64,000 nt of DNA from Nymphaea colorata (Eukaryota; Streptophyta; Magnoliopsida; Nymphaeales; Nymphaeaceae): positions 1,997,143 to 2,061,142 of the forward strand of contig NC_045138.2 in the NCBI RefSeq assembly GCF_008831285.2. Reading direction: 5' to 3'. The number at the start of each line of letters is the position of its first letter. Position 1 is the first letter of the stretch. Both the position numbers and the translations under genes were made by a program. Shown here one piece after another: positions 13,533 to 25,170 of this stretch. Below the pieces are notes generated by a model, which was not told the DNA's origin, did not search any database, and saw only the letters and a program-made list of their open reading frames with translations.

Positions 13533-13566
<34 letters not shown>

Positions 13567-13905
13567 ATTTTTCAATAATGTTTATGAAATTAAAGTTTAT
13601 TATGGTCACATGTATAAGGGAGAACAAATAATCAGTTTTCTTTTTTCTTTTCAACTGATTCATTTAATTGGACACATTTAAAATTGTATGCAATCCAATA
13701 AAATTTTAAGATACACTTAAAACTTTGAGTAGTGATCATATAATTAAACAGTTCTGGATTGGGTTGAGTCTGCAATGGTGTTAACATGAATGAAACTTCA
13801 TTTTTCAGAAAAAAAAAAGAGTAATCGGATTAGCATAAGATTTGATATTTACAAGTAGTCGGATTAGATCTTTCTCATATTTCAGTGGAATATGATCATC
13901 TACGA
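13496..13905. repeat. Gene-less copy of the secreted-protein locus
   Basis: 13496-13640 matches 15281-15435, including CGATCAAGCACTATATACTC, the GA microsatellite and the block TTATGGTCACATG. From 13641 the sequence jumps to match 16060-16345, including TTCAACTGATTCATTTAATT and ACAAGTAGTCGGATTA. The roughly 625 bp that carries the coding region and its TATA box at 15.4-16.06 kb is missing. Either the gene was deleted here, or this is an older state without the gene segment. Confidence 0.75.
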
Positions 13906-15280
13906 TTTTGAACAAATATACATTGGTTCGGGTCAAATTCTTGGATGTGTAGGCGGGATTTAAACAGCTTAAGCTACCTAAACAAATCAAGATAGACGAC
14001 ATTCAGTGGCATTCAAGAAAGCGCCATTGGATGTCATTTATGAAGCATAACAATCGCCACCAAAAATACCAATAAATGTCGTGACGTTGATGTTATTCAG
14101 CATCAAAACACCATTAATGAATGCATTCGTAGCTTCTACCAAGAATCATTGGCAGAGACCAAGGCGTCCCCGCAAGGGATTAAAGAGATGGGTACTCCAC
14201 TTCCTTTAAAACTCCATGGCTGTTTGAGATCTGGTGTATGATACCTCCAATGGTAGTTCGGAGGATTTGGCAGTCCAGGAACCAGCATATATCCATGACA
14301 GTATGAGAATTTGTGCTAGGTCCATCCTCCGTAATACAGTGCAGGACCTACGTATTATAGCTGTCCAGTTCACTTGGGGAAAGCATCACTCTGAAGCTAT
14401 GCATCTTTGGTGGAGTATTCGGATCCGATGCTTCGATCAGGCTTCCATTCAGATGGGTGCGCTGCCTCATTGGTTTTGTGATTGCTGTGGGACACAGGGA
14501 TCGTTGTTTCCATGGGAGTTTTATATATCAGGGTCTTGGGCACTGGCTGGATTTCGAGACTCTGAATTCCTGCCTTGAGCTTATTCCTAGACAGATGAAC
14601 AAAGTTTTTCTAATTTTGCAAAGTAAGCAGTGGGGACAGTTTTGCAGAAACTCCATTACTGGTCCTCCTAATACAGTAAGAGGGTTTCCTGCTCTCCTCT
14701 CGAGTTGCTTAGAGCTACCCATTGCACACACGGATCTCGAAACACTTTTTATTTTTATATTGATATTTTGAGTGATTTTACTTTGAAGTTTTTAAATTTT
14801 ATACCTAGTACGCCTTAGCTAGAAATTTTTTTACTCTGTCCCCCGTTAACTTTAGAAACATGCGCTTTTCTTTGAGGCTTAATACAATGCCTGTCGCGAT
14901 GATTTCTTTACAGTTAGAGGTTTGTAGCTCCACCATCGCATCTGTAGCGGCTACGGTTTCAATAATACTAGAGATTGAAACGGTGGGAAGATAATTCTGC
15001 GCCGACGAAGATTATCACCGCTGTGGGGCATCTTCGGTTTAACAGATACATTTTCATAAATTTTATAAATCAAAACCCCGAAAGTCTCTAAATATAAAAT
15101 TTTATACGTCAAAACCCTGAAAAACAGAAAATTATAGATACCAAAAAGAAAAAAAAATTGAAACTTTGTTTGTTTGTTGGCTCAGAATTTCACGTGGGAT
15201 CAACTTTTTCCTAGAGATAATATATAAATAGTTGAAGTAGAAGTCATGAAAAGAGTTGGCGTTCTGCTTCCAAACTCCTC
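13906..15280. other. Intergenic, no gene recognised
   Basis: A frame of 114 residues (14234-14578, +) overlaps a second one (14457-14771, +) in another frame. The stretch 14330-14720 is more coding-like in composition than its flanks, but no motif was recognised. It may be a fragment of a captured or decayed gene. Confidence 0.4.
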
Positions 15281-15314
15281 CCACCCTTATCTCAAGATCG
15301 ATCAAACACTATAT

Positions 15315-15373
<59 letters not shown>

Positions 15374-15572
15374 ATTTGCAATAATGTTTACGAAATCAGT
15401 GTTTATTATCGTCACATGTATATGCATGGGAGAACACATTGATCAACTTATTGTATCTTTTGATTGATTGGGAAGAGATGAGTTGGAGGAAAAGAAGAGA
15501 CGAGGGGCAACATCGGTGGATGCAGAGCAGCATGGAATCAGTCAACCGGCGGCGCGAGAAAGATGAAGGAAG

Positions 15573-15944
15573 CTAAGGCGGGGGAGGGCCATGGGGTCGA
15601 CCGTGGTAGAAGGGGTTGGGGCAGGGCGTGTCCGGCGGCCTCCCTGGCCCCAAGATGTCGTAGTCGCACTGGGCATTGCACCGATCCCATGTATCCCACC
15701 CATCCCAGAACGACTTGGGATGCGTCGCATCCAGGCAGTCCTTGGCGCACAGCCCCACCTTCCCCAGCAACACATGCCAGAAGAACCTCTTCCAGCTCCC
15801 CTCCGGCGGCCACGTCCAATCCTTGATGAACTGCGGCCAGCACGGGAAAATCCAAAAGTGGTCGGCCCTCGCCATCTCCGGCAGCGCCGCCATCGCCAAC
15901 ATGGCCAGCAGCAGCACCGCCGCCGCCTTCTTCTCCGTCCCCAT
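15573..15944 (-). CDS. Small secreted W/C-rich protein, copy A, family unknown
   Basis: Single-exon frame of 123 residues. The N-terminus is a clear signal peptide: two Lys, a hydrophobic Ala/Leu/Met core (residues 7-21) and a likely cut after ARA (25-27), leaving about 96 residues. The mature part has six cysteines (35, 66, 70, 89, 93, 108) and nine tryptophans, with charged residues between them. Two CxxxC motifs (66-70 and 89-93) lie 18 residues apart. That recalls the helical-hairpin layout of plant alpha-hairpinins, although their spacing is usually shorter and they lack this Trp density. I do not recognise the family. The tail is Pro-rich, ending PPPP. A TATA box (16027-16033) sits 83 nt upstream of the ATG, and an A-rich leader is absent. 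It is almost identical to copy B at 19047; the one residue difference is Val58 against Ala58. A likely role is extracellular defence or signalling, but that is inference. Confidence 0.7.
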   Translation of the reverse strand: MGTEKKAAAVLLLAMLAMAALPEMARADHFWIFPCWPQFIKDWTWPPEGSWKRFFWHVLLGKVGLCAKDCLDATHPKSFWDGWDTWDRCNAQCDYDILGPGRPPDTPCPNPFYHGRPHGPPPP

Positions 15945-16026
15945 TTTCCCCTCGCTAATACTGAGAGGAAGGGGGTTAGCTCAGCTGATGGCTAGCTGCG
16001 GAGAGAGCCCACCACCGCCACCCCTT

Positions 16027-16033
16027 CTTTATA
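16027..16033 (-). promoter_or_regulatory. TATA box of secreted-protein copy A
   Basis: TATAAAG reads on the minus strand, 83 nt before the start codon at 15944. The same element lies at the same distance in copy B, so the duplicated unit includes the core promoter. Confidence 0.6.
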
Positions 16034-16345
16034 GGAAAGCTCCCTTGCTTCCTTCCTTCGGTTTTCTTTTTTTCTTTTCAACTGATTCATTTAATTGGAC
16101 ACATTTAAAATCGCAATTAGTTTTATAAATTTTTAAGACACATTTAAAGATTTGAGTTGTGATCCCACAATTAAAACAGTTTGGGTTTGGTTTGAGTCCA
16201 TGTTTCACTCAATTAGACTTAATGGGAATCTCTCTGCGACGGGTTAGCATTAATGAGGCTTTATTTTTCAGAAAAGAAACATAAGATTTGATACTTACAA
16301 GTAGTCGGATTATATCTTTCTCATATTTCAGTCGAATCTGATCTG

Positions 16346-16744
16346 ACTCGGATTCTGATTTGATTAATGACAGAAAACTGGATTAAAATCTCATTACCAA
16401 AACTCTTGTGGACTAATCCTAGTTATGGTGCATCTGCTAAGCCTAGATGGAGTTTAATGGTAGATTAGCAATATTGTAGGTTACTCAAGTTCTCTCTGTC
16501 TCAGAGTGCCTGATGGCTGAGAAAACAAGGAGTTGTGCTACCTCTCTCTCTTGATGGGGGATGGCCGACCCAGGAACAGAAAAAGATGGGGAGTTGAATT
16601 AAAGTTTCTAAATTTTGACAAGGGTTGAAATATATTTTTCAAAAATTTTATATAAGACAACTAAAATTTTTTAAAATTTACATCTAATTTTTTATAAAAA
16701 AAATTGAGGAGCAGCCACGGCCCTTGCAAGCCTCCCTTGGCTTC
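16346..16744. other. Intergenic, nothing recognised
   Basis: AT-rich sequence past the end of similarity to the 13.6-13.9 kb block. No reading frame with recognisable protein features was seen. Confidence 0.4.
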
Positions 16745-16995
16745 TCACCTTGACCGACCTAACAAGGAGTTGTGCTGCATTTGTGCTGCATTTTCTTCCT
16801 CTCTCTGTTTGTTTCCATGGCTGCCAGAGCAACCGGCTGCCTTCTCTTTTTTTTTATGCTTTAAAATCTCTCTTTCTTTTTGAATTTAGGGGACTTCTTG
16901 CTCCCAAATTTTGTTACCATTTTATCAGTTCTTTATGTGTGTGTGTTGGGTATATTCTCTCTGTCTTGTTGTTCATACACATTGGCAAACAAGAG
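16745..16995 (+). mobile_element. LINE 3'-end fragment
   Basis: The segment containing TAGGGGACTTCTTGCTCCCA, followed by AAATTTTGTTA and then ATTTTATC, matches the 3' end of the minus-strand LINE near 28310-28350. No coding remains are visible here beyond a pyrimidine-rich tract. It is probably a 5'-truncated LINE insertion on the plus strand. The ends are approximate. Confidence 0.5.
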
Positions 16996-17771
16996 TTCAC
17001 TTAGGTAAGGTACAAAAGTCGATCACCTTTGTATTAATTGTTTACATTTCAGTATTTGGGTGGAGTAGTGTCGATGAGTATGAAGTGCTCCACAGCCTGC
17101 TCGAACTATCTTATATGACCATCTTTTGTTATCTATGAAGGTTTGGGTTTCACTTGCTAGATCCGATCAAACGACTAAATTTATGTGAACTCGCTCGATT
17201 TTCAGAATCCAGTATCATAATTTTATGTTATAAATTAGATTTTATAATTGTCCAACCTCAAAGTTGTCAGATTGTTTAAAATCATTATCCTCTTATACTT
17301 GGTGCTGTTAATTCATTCAGCAGAAAGGTAAGGCATATAACATGTATATACAGATTAATTCTCAAATTATATTTGAAAAATTGATTTCATGTCTAGAGTA
17401 CACTTTATGGTGTGACAATAATGTACTGTACATATAATCCATGTGTGGACAATTACTTTATAAAAAAAATTCTAAAATACCCCTATCTCCCTTCTTTCTT
17501 TTTTTAAGTGCATATTTGGGCCGCTCCACCATCTTTGATTAGTGAAAGGAAAATGCAGAAAAATAAAAAATGAGATGCTTGCACTTCAAAAGTTGAGTCA
17601 ACTCACTGCAACAGTTGCTTTGGTCATAATCAAAGACCACATTATTTCTCAAATGTTTGTTTCATCAGTAAGGCATGTTTTAGGGAACACAACTATATCT
17701 TTAACCTTCCTATGGTGCATTGTCCAAGAAGTTCATTTGATCCATATGTAATGTTTCAGTTTAGTTGAAAG

Positions 17772-17859
17772 ATGGCAGAAGAACCCAAAGTGACAATGGA
17801 GGATGCTAAGATTGGTCTATTTGAAGATGATGATGAGTTTGAAGAATTTGAATGTGAAG
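17772..17859 (+). pseudogene. DSS1/SEM1 first-exon fragment
   Basis: ATG at 17772 opens 29 codons ending in FEDDDEFEEFECE, followed by a good donor site (G, then GTAAGATG). The acidic LFEDDDEFEEFE core is the hallmark of plant DSS1/SEM1, the small acidic proteasome lid and BRCA2-binding protein, and plant genes carry an intron just after it. The expected second exon, with its WEDDWDDDDVNDDF-type core, was not found in the following kilobases. The start of the exon and its upstream flank (17700-17792) are repeated at 18030-18116, where the frame continues only as MAEEP and then unrelated sequence. This looks like a captured or broken piece rather than a working gene, unless the second exon lies outside the region I read. 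Confidence 0.7.
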
Positions 17860-17862
17860 GTA

Positions 17863-18844
17863 AGATGTGTATTGGCAAGTTTCAGTTCATTTTTTTCTGC
17901 TTTCTGCGTCATTTTGATTTTGAACAATCTACTCTGCCGGTTCCCTAGTCTGTTGTTTTAGAGAGTATGATTATATCTGTTTCATGTTACTATGATATGA
18001 TGTGTGACAGTGTTACCATGTTGGGTTCTTTAACCTTCCTATGGTGCATCGTCCAAGAAGTTCATTTTATCCATATGTAATGTTTCAATTTATTTGAAAG
18101 ATGGCAGAAGAACCAAGTTCTTGGTTTTTGTGCTTTTAATCCACAACCAGCTTTGCAAATCAACGGGGCAACAAACGCTATTTGAAGACATAACATTGAA
18201 ATATAGCAATTGTTTTCTGTGAAGCTTTTGATGAGAAAAAAATATTATGTTCTTGGACATGTTCCAAAAACACCATGTTCTTGTCCTACATCCAACAGTC
18301 AAATGTTGTACATAATTACACCATGTTTGGAGAAGAATATTATGTTTTTGAAACATGTAACTAAGAACACAATGTTCTTATCAAACGTCTACTGCCTTTT
18401 GATTCACAAATATAAGTCTTGGAAAGTACTCTGTTATGGAACATAGTGTCTGGTTTCCCCAATGACACTAGTTTTTTCCAGTGAGGTGACCCCTAAGGAT
18501 GCCGGTACCTGAACAGGAGTGTCTCACATTTGATTACACAATTTTTTTAACATTTTCCTAATGTCACTTTTATCCTTTCAAAATTCTTCATTTTTTACTT
18601 TGACAGAGTTAGTCATTACGCACTCCTGTGTGTGCAGTTAACCACCCAAATGTTTTTTTCCTCCTATGTGAACTGTTTATGGCATTATTAGAGCGTAAAG
18701 TAAAAAAAAATAACACCATCAAACTGATGATAAGTGTATGCATGCTTGCCAGCCACTATTTATGCTATTCCTCTCTAAATAGGGAAAGTTTAAATGCGTG
18801 TATATATATAAAAGATTAGAGGCTATCAAAAGAAACTTTTATAT
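17863..18844. other. Spacer with partial duplication of the DSS1 leader
   Basis: 18030-18116 repeats 17700-17792 with a few changes and includes the start of the DSS1-like frame. 18230-18390 holds short repeated motifs of the type AACACCATGTTCTT. No other gene is visible. Confidence 0.5.
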
Positions 18845-19046
18845 ATATTTTTTGCCATCATATGCGACATTGATATAACAAATATTATTGTCATCACATG
18901 CATATAACATTGATCAACAACTTATTGTATCTTTTGATTGATTGGGAAGAGATGAGTTGGAGGAAAAGAAGAGACGAGGGGCGACATCGGTGGATGCAGA
19001 GCAGCATGGAATCAGTCAACCGGCGGCGCGAGACAGATGAAGGAAG

Positions 19047-19418
19047 CTAAGGCGGGGGAGGGCCATGGGGTCGACCGTGGTAGAAGGGGTTGGGGCAGGG
19101 CGTGTCCGGCGGCCTCCCTGGCCCCAAGATGTCGTAGTCGCACTGGGCATTGCACCGATCCCATGTATCCCACCCATCCCAGAACGACTTGGGATGCGTC
19201 GCATCCAGGCAGTCCTTGGCGCACAGCCCCACCTTCCCCAGCAACGCATGCCAGAAGAACCTCTTCCAGCTCCCCTCCGGCGGCCACGTCCAATCCTTGA
19301 TGAACTGCGGCCAGCACGGGAAAATCCAAAAGTGGTCGGCCCTCGCCATCTCCGGCAGCGCCGCCATCGCCAACATGGCCAGCAGCAGCACCGCCGCCGC
19401 CTTTTTCTCCGTCCCCAT
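19047..19418 (-). CDS. Small secreted W/C-rich protein, copy B, family unknown
   Basis: The 123-residue product differs from copy A only at residue 58 (Ala for Val). Signal peptide, six cysteines, nine tryptophans and two CxxxC motifs are all kept. By eye, the 640 bp surrounding unit differs from copy A by fewer than ten substitutions and one 3 bp indel, so the duplication or a gene conversion is recent. Flanks outside the unit diverge strongly. A TATA box at 19501-19507 has the same 83 nt spacing to the start codon. The gene is GC-rich inside AT-rich flanks. Function is not known; the secreted disulfide-rich design suggests an apoplastic peptide. Confidence 0.7.
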   Translation of the reverse strand: MGTEKKAAAVLLLAMLAMAALPEMARADHFWIFPCWPQFIKDWTWPPEGSWKRFFWHALLGKVGLCAKDCLDATHPKSFWDGWDTWDRCNAQCDYDILGPGRPPDTPCPNPFYHGRPHGPPPP

Positions 19419-19500
19419 TTTCCCCTCGCTAGTACTGAGAGGAAGGGGGTTAGCTCAGCTGATGGCTACCTGCGGAGAGAGCCCACCACCGCCACCCCTC

Positions 19501-19507
19501 CTTTATA
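19501..19507 (-). promoter_or_regulatory. TATA box of secreted-protein copy B
   Basis: TATAAAG on the minus strand, 83 nt upstream of the ATG at 19418. Sequence and spacing are the same as in copy A. Confidence 0.6.
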
Positions 19508-22145
19508 GGAAAGCTCCCTTGCTTCCTTCCTTCGGTTTTCTTTTTTTCTTTTCAACTGATTCATTTAATTGGACACATTTAACATTGTCATTAATTAATT
19601 CTATTAAATTTTTGACACACTTAAAACTGTGAGTAGTGATCGTATAATTAAACAGTTCCATCGGGTGTGGGTTGTATCAGATCTTTATTATTTCATTTGA
19701 ATATCGGACTCAGATTCAGATTTGATTAGTAATTGGCAACTGGATTGCAAACTCATCACTGCATTTTGCATAAGTTAATCGGTCAGATGACTGTGATATT
19801 GTTAAACTAAATACAGATTTGGTCCGGTTCAAAACTTGGATAAGTAGGTGAATAGTATTTGGACTTGGTCCAAGGTCCAGTCCGAGTCCGCTTACATCCC
19901 TAGATTTGGTTGTGCGGATCTTCAAACCGGCATTAATGGATGGTTTGGTATCATTAGGAGAAAGGAAAAACACCAAAAAGGCTTCCTAACGATTAATATA
20001 AAATAATACCCGTGAAAATTTTCTTAGATTGGGTGCTGTTAAAAATATGCTTAAATTTTGTGCGGTTGATGAAAAAAGATCTCTATGTTTGTTTCAAATT
20101 GGCAGTGATAGAAAAAAGAAAATTTTGACGTCCAATCAAAATAAATGCACCAAACTTTGTGAAATGTTCGTATAAACATAGCTGTAGTTTACTTTGTGTT
20201 CTTGCATTCATAAGAAAATGGCATGTGACCAGAAAATGTTCCAATAAATATATGGACAATTAAAGAAATTATTGTATTAAAAACTAACTAATTTTCGTAA
20301 ATGTGTAAACTATCTCGCGTATAATAAAGAGGAAATAAATTTTAAGGAGGCATTGGCCTTATCTAGCAAACGGTTCCCTTTAGATTCGTGGATCTAACAA
20401 ACTCTAGATTGGAGAACGTATTATAGGTCTACGGTATTTCCTTTTTATTTTAAGGGTAGTTTTGTCAAGAACAATTTTTTTTTTTTTTCAAATTTCCCTC
20501 TTTCTGCATGTAAAGAAATTTGTTTTGCCATGCTTATTGATTTTAATATGAAAAAGGGTTGTTTGACAACAGGAATAGTAACATATTGTTCCATGAATTT
20601 GGATCAAACATTTCGATAGACTTATAGAACATTATGTTATTGTATTATGAATTCATCTCAATCTTTAGGACACATACATACAACAATACGTTGTTATTGT
20701 TCCTATTGCCAGATGACCCGGAAGGATGCTTGCATCTTTCAAATAGTATAGTGTCTCATATCTTCATTACAAATAAAAAAATGCAAAGTCTAAGTATCTT
20801 AAATCACCTTGGATTTAGACGCATACCTTGATCTGGGGCTGATATAAGATCCTCAAATCTAAGATTTGAAGGTTTAAAGACCCATGGTTCCTAAAGAGTT
20901 GGTCTCTTCGAAATCTTGGGCCTCATGTGGTTGAGGGTCCTTTGTGTTCAACCCACCCGCGCTCTACTTTTCCTTTTTTCATTCTCTCCCTCCATTGGCA
21001 AATCTCTCAATCTCTCCCCAAAAGTAAATTTCTCTTTCCTCTCTCCCTCTCTCACACATCGAATAATTGGTAGCGCAACCGGTTGAATTGGGTGCCGTGT
21101 TAGAGCTACTTCCTCAATTCGATTTTCTAGAGGACATTATCTCAATAGTATTGAGTAGTAGTATTGATCTTGAGATTATGGGTGTCATTACGGGTTGGGT
21201 TGGGTGTCGGTTTATATTTTAGCCCCTAAAACAAGTCATTGTTATGGGCTATAAATGAAAAAGATACCTTTGGTAGTAAAATAAAAGATCCTCTATAAAA
21301 ACAAATGTGAAATTTGAAAATTCATTTTTTTGTAAATGACAAAAAAAAAACCCCTTATAAGGAAATGATAGAACACAAGTTTCCACATTACTCACCCAAC
21401 TGAAATGGCCTTACTCAGTGAATATCAGGTGTAGTGGCAAGGGATATACACATGATCATCAAAACCATTCAAGCTCGAGATATATAATTGCTAACTAACT
21501 TATTATAATTAGCAATCACCGAAGAGATTGGCGCAATGGACGGGGTGAGAGTTGAAAGATGGCCAGTCTACATTTTGAATTTCTATGACAACAACTTCTT
21601 ATGCTGCAAAATGGAGGGGGAGGACACCAATATGCTAATTGAAGCATAGTGGAGGGCGTCACCTTGAGGCACCAAAAGCATGTCTGGGAGGGAAGAGTGA
21701 GAGTTTCGGCTCCCTTGTTGAGTGGTAGGATGAAATGCTCCTCCTACTCAAGTAACTTATTATAGTCAGAGAAAAGTTATAAAATTGTTATATTCCTCCT
21801 TATGAAAGAAAAAGTCTATATCCTGTAGGATGTTCTGTAAATTGAACAACCTATACAATTCCAAAACTATGAAACTTTATAAGGATACCATTCAATCAAG
21901 AGCATAGCCAGAAATCATAACATCAGAATACTTGGTTGCCTTTCAGAGCAAAATATGCTTTATACATTAGTTAATTACCAAGCCTGATTATCATAAAACA
22001 TTAGCCCACTTCTTAATTCATGTATACATATTCTACATATTTCAATGTCCCCAACACAAGCTTGATAAGAAAATGACAAATCTCACTGAACAACCCTACT
22101 CTCTCTCTCTCTCCCTAAGATAAGGTCCATAGCCTCTCTGTTCAC

Positions 22146-22674
22146 TTAAATATGAGCCAAGAGCTTCATTATTATGTGCACATACTTTGTGGATGTTGCG
22201 GTAGCTGCACAAAGGAAAGCAAAGATGATAAGATAATGACATTCAATCTACATAAAAAGAGAGAGAGAGAGAGAAACAGAACAAAAAGGGTTCCTGAAGT
22301 ATGTAAATGTACTATAAATAGTCTATTCACTAAAGATTACATTCTGCATCATCTGTTTCTACAAAAAAACATGAAATCATTAGTGATGAAGTATATATAA
22401 TTTTTTTTCAATGTGTTCCAAGGACACAATGCTCTTCTGATTACCAAGTATCCTCTTAAGAAGATGTTTGATTCTTATACCAAACTGCAAAGCACATCAT
22501 GAACAAAAGTGTTACATCCTGGTGTTGTTAGGAACAATACGTTCCTGCATACTTTCGATTGAAGTCCTTTTCTACTTAACATATAATCTTAGATCACATC
22601 ACAAATTTTTACCAATAGTAGGTGCTTCTGACCCATTCATGATCCAAAGCCTCCTAACTGAGCTGACAAACGTC
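22146..22674 (-). pseudogene. Antisense duplicate of Aux/IAA exons 4 and 5
   Basis: Complement 22613-22674 is a 62 nt copy of Aux/IAA exon 4 with intact AG and GT borders. It encodes FVSSV, then RRLWIMNGSEAPTI, but the first codon is Thr in place of Met. Complement 22146-22204 is a copy of exon 5 with its acceptor intact. One extra base (TATGTGCACA in place of TATGGCACA) shifts the frame, so the tail would be longer and end at TAA 22146-22148. Exons 1-3 are absent from this side, so no Aux/IAA protein can be made from it alone. Confidence 0.8.
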
Positions 22675-22835
22675 CTGCAAAAAAGAAGGGAAACTTCATA
22701 AGGATAAGCACAAATCCTTACATAAGAAGTTTTTTTTTTTTGGTGTACCTATCGACTTTAAATTAATGTACAGAAAAAGGATAGTTATATACAGAAAGAT
22801 GTGAAAGAATGACAGGTAGAACATGTCCGTCTTGA

Positions 22836-23930
<1,095 letters not shown>

Positions 23931-24689
23931 TATATATAGAATATAGCGTTGACACAACCTTACTGTGCATCAGATTTTTGTGGTGATGTTTTGCTTCAAA
24001 GAACCTGACTTTTGAAATTAAAATATAAAGGAGGCATTAAGGATCTAATTTAGAGCGCACATTTTGTAAAAAATGGCTGATTCCCCCCAAACAAGCATCC
24101 CCATTTCTTCCGAAAGAAAAGCTGTTCATGGACCTTCAACTCACCAATGCATTGTGGCTTTCCATCTCATTTGATCTCACCTAACCTACTACCGTGACTG
24201 AAATCAAGCACTGAAGCATCTTATTGGCCTCTTCTGTGTTATCTTCCTCATAAAACGCCTTGGCCCAACGCAACTAAGGAAGAGGGCACAGTCTGAAATT
24301 TCTTTGTTACTGTTGCTGTAATTTGTGGATCAATATCAAACTGAAGAAGTATACGAATTTTCTATGGCAGACAATGAACCGTGTATTTGATCATGCAATA
24401 ATATGGCATGATGTCTGCTAATAGTTTGCAGAATTTCCCACTAGTTTCAAGACATAAGAAATTATTTATGCCCACAAAGACATCGTTTGATATGAGATTG
24501 CATGATGATGGTTGTATTATTGTTTTAGCCACTAATTAAAGATCTACAATTGTTGTGTGCTGATGGGATTGAAATGTTCGACACTTCTAAAAAGAATACT
24601 TAACAAATGTGGGTAGTATTACTTTATACAAAATATAAACAACTCGAACTAATGAAGATGCAAAAACTTTGAATAATCCTATAATTTCA

Positions 24690-25170
24690 AACTTAATCTA
24701 AGTTATTTAATACTCATTGCATTTAAGATAATCATTGTTGCCCTCAAATAATGAAAAGGGAAACATTGCAACCAACAACCAACAATTAGAAAGATAGGCA
24801 TACCTCTGCAGCACGATGCTAAGAGCTCTGGTGCATGAGGATGTTTTGTGAAGTCCATGCATGTATGGTTTTGCGATGTCCACAATTCATGATGGTAACC
24901 CCTTTGAATGGAAGGAGGTTCCACCTTCCAAGGAAAGGGTTAAGCCTCCCCCTTCTCATTCATCTCGTTTCAAGGTCTGTTTTTTGTACTTCGGGAGTAA
25001 CACTCTTAATGTGCTTCAGCCTGTGTATCGGTGCCCTTCTGTTTAAGGCACAAGAGGATGACAGTCTGAAATTCAAATCAGCGACTGGCTGCCTACCAGC
25101 TACTGGCCTAAGCTGTTGTACCAACCTCTTTAGAGAGAGAAAGAGATTACATGTTCAACATTGCTCAAAA
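24690..25170. repeat. Diverged direct duplicate of 26740-27180 (first copy)
   Basis: Shared landmarks in the same order are the TTTAATACTCATTGCA block, AACAATTAGAAG or ATCAATTAGAAG, GCATACCT, GAATGGAAGGAGGT, and GGAGTAACACTC or GGAGTGACACTC. Divergence is high. On the minus strand GCATACCT reads as a possible exon donor in both copies, so a decayed exon is possible but not recognised. Confidence 0.5.

Larger units (their letters stand above)
18845..22835 (-). repeat. Arm 2 of the large imperfect inverted duplication
   Basis: This is the reverse-complement partner of 6602-12655. It carries the intact secreted-protein copy B, the TTTAAGGAGGCATTGGCC tract (20341), the 21110-21180 block, the CT microsatellite at about 22100, and antisense copies of Aux/IAA exons 5 and 4. 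The outer end is near 22835, where similarity to 6602 stops abruptly. The inner end is near 18845, pairing with 12655. The gene-bearing unit 18915-19560 is also a near-identical direct copy of 15441-16086. Confidence 0.75.

Noticed and set aside
15573-15944. Assignment of the secreted protein to lipid-transfer, EC1/prolamin-like or defensin families
   Set aside because: The eight-cysteine pattern with CC and CxC is absent, the spacing differs from defensins, and no gamma-core was seen.
15563-16128. Plus-strand frames of 87, 134 and 150 residues over peptide copy A (also 19037-19632 over copy B)
   Set aside because: They are Arg/Pro/Ser-rich shadows caused by the GC-rich opposite strand. The minus-strand frame has a signal peptide, a TATA box and a Cys/Trp pattern preserved in the truncated copy.
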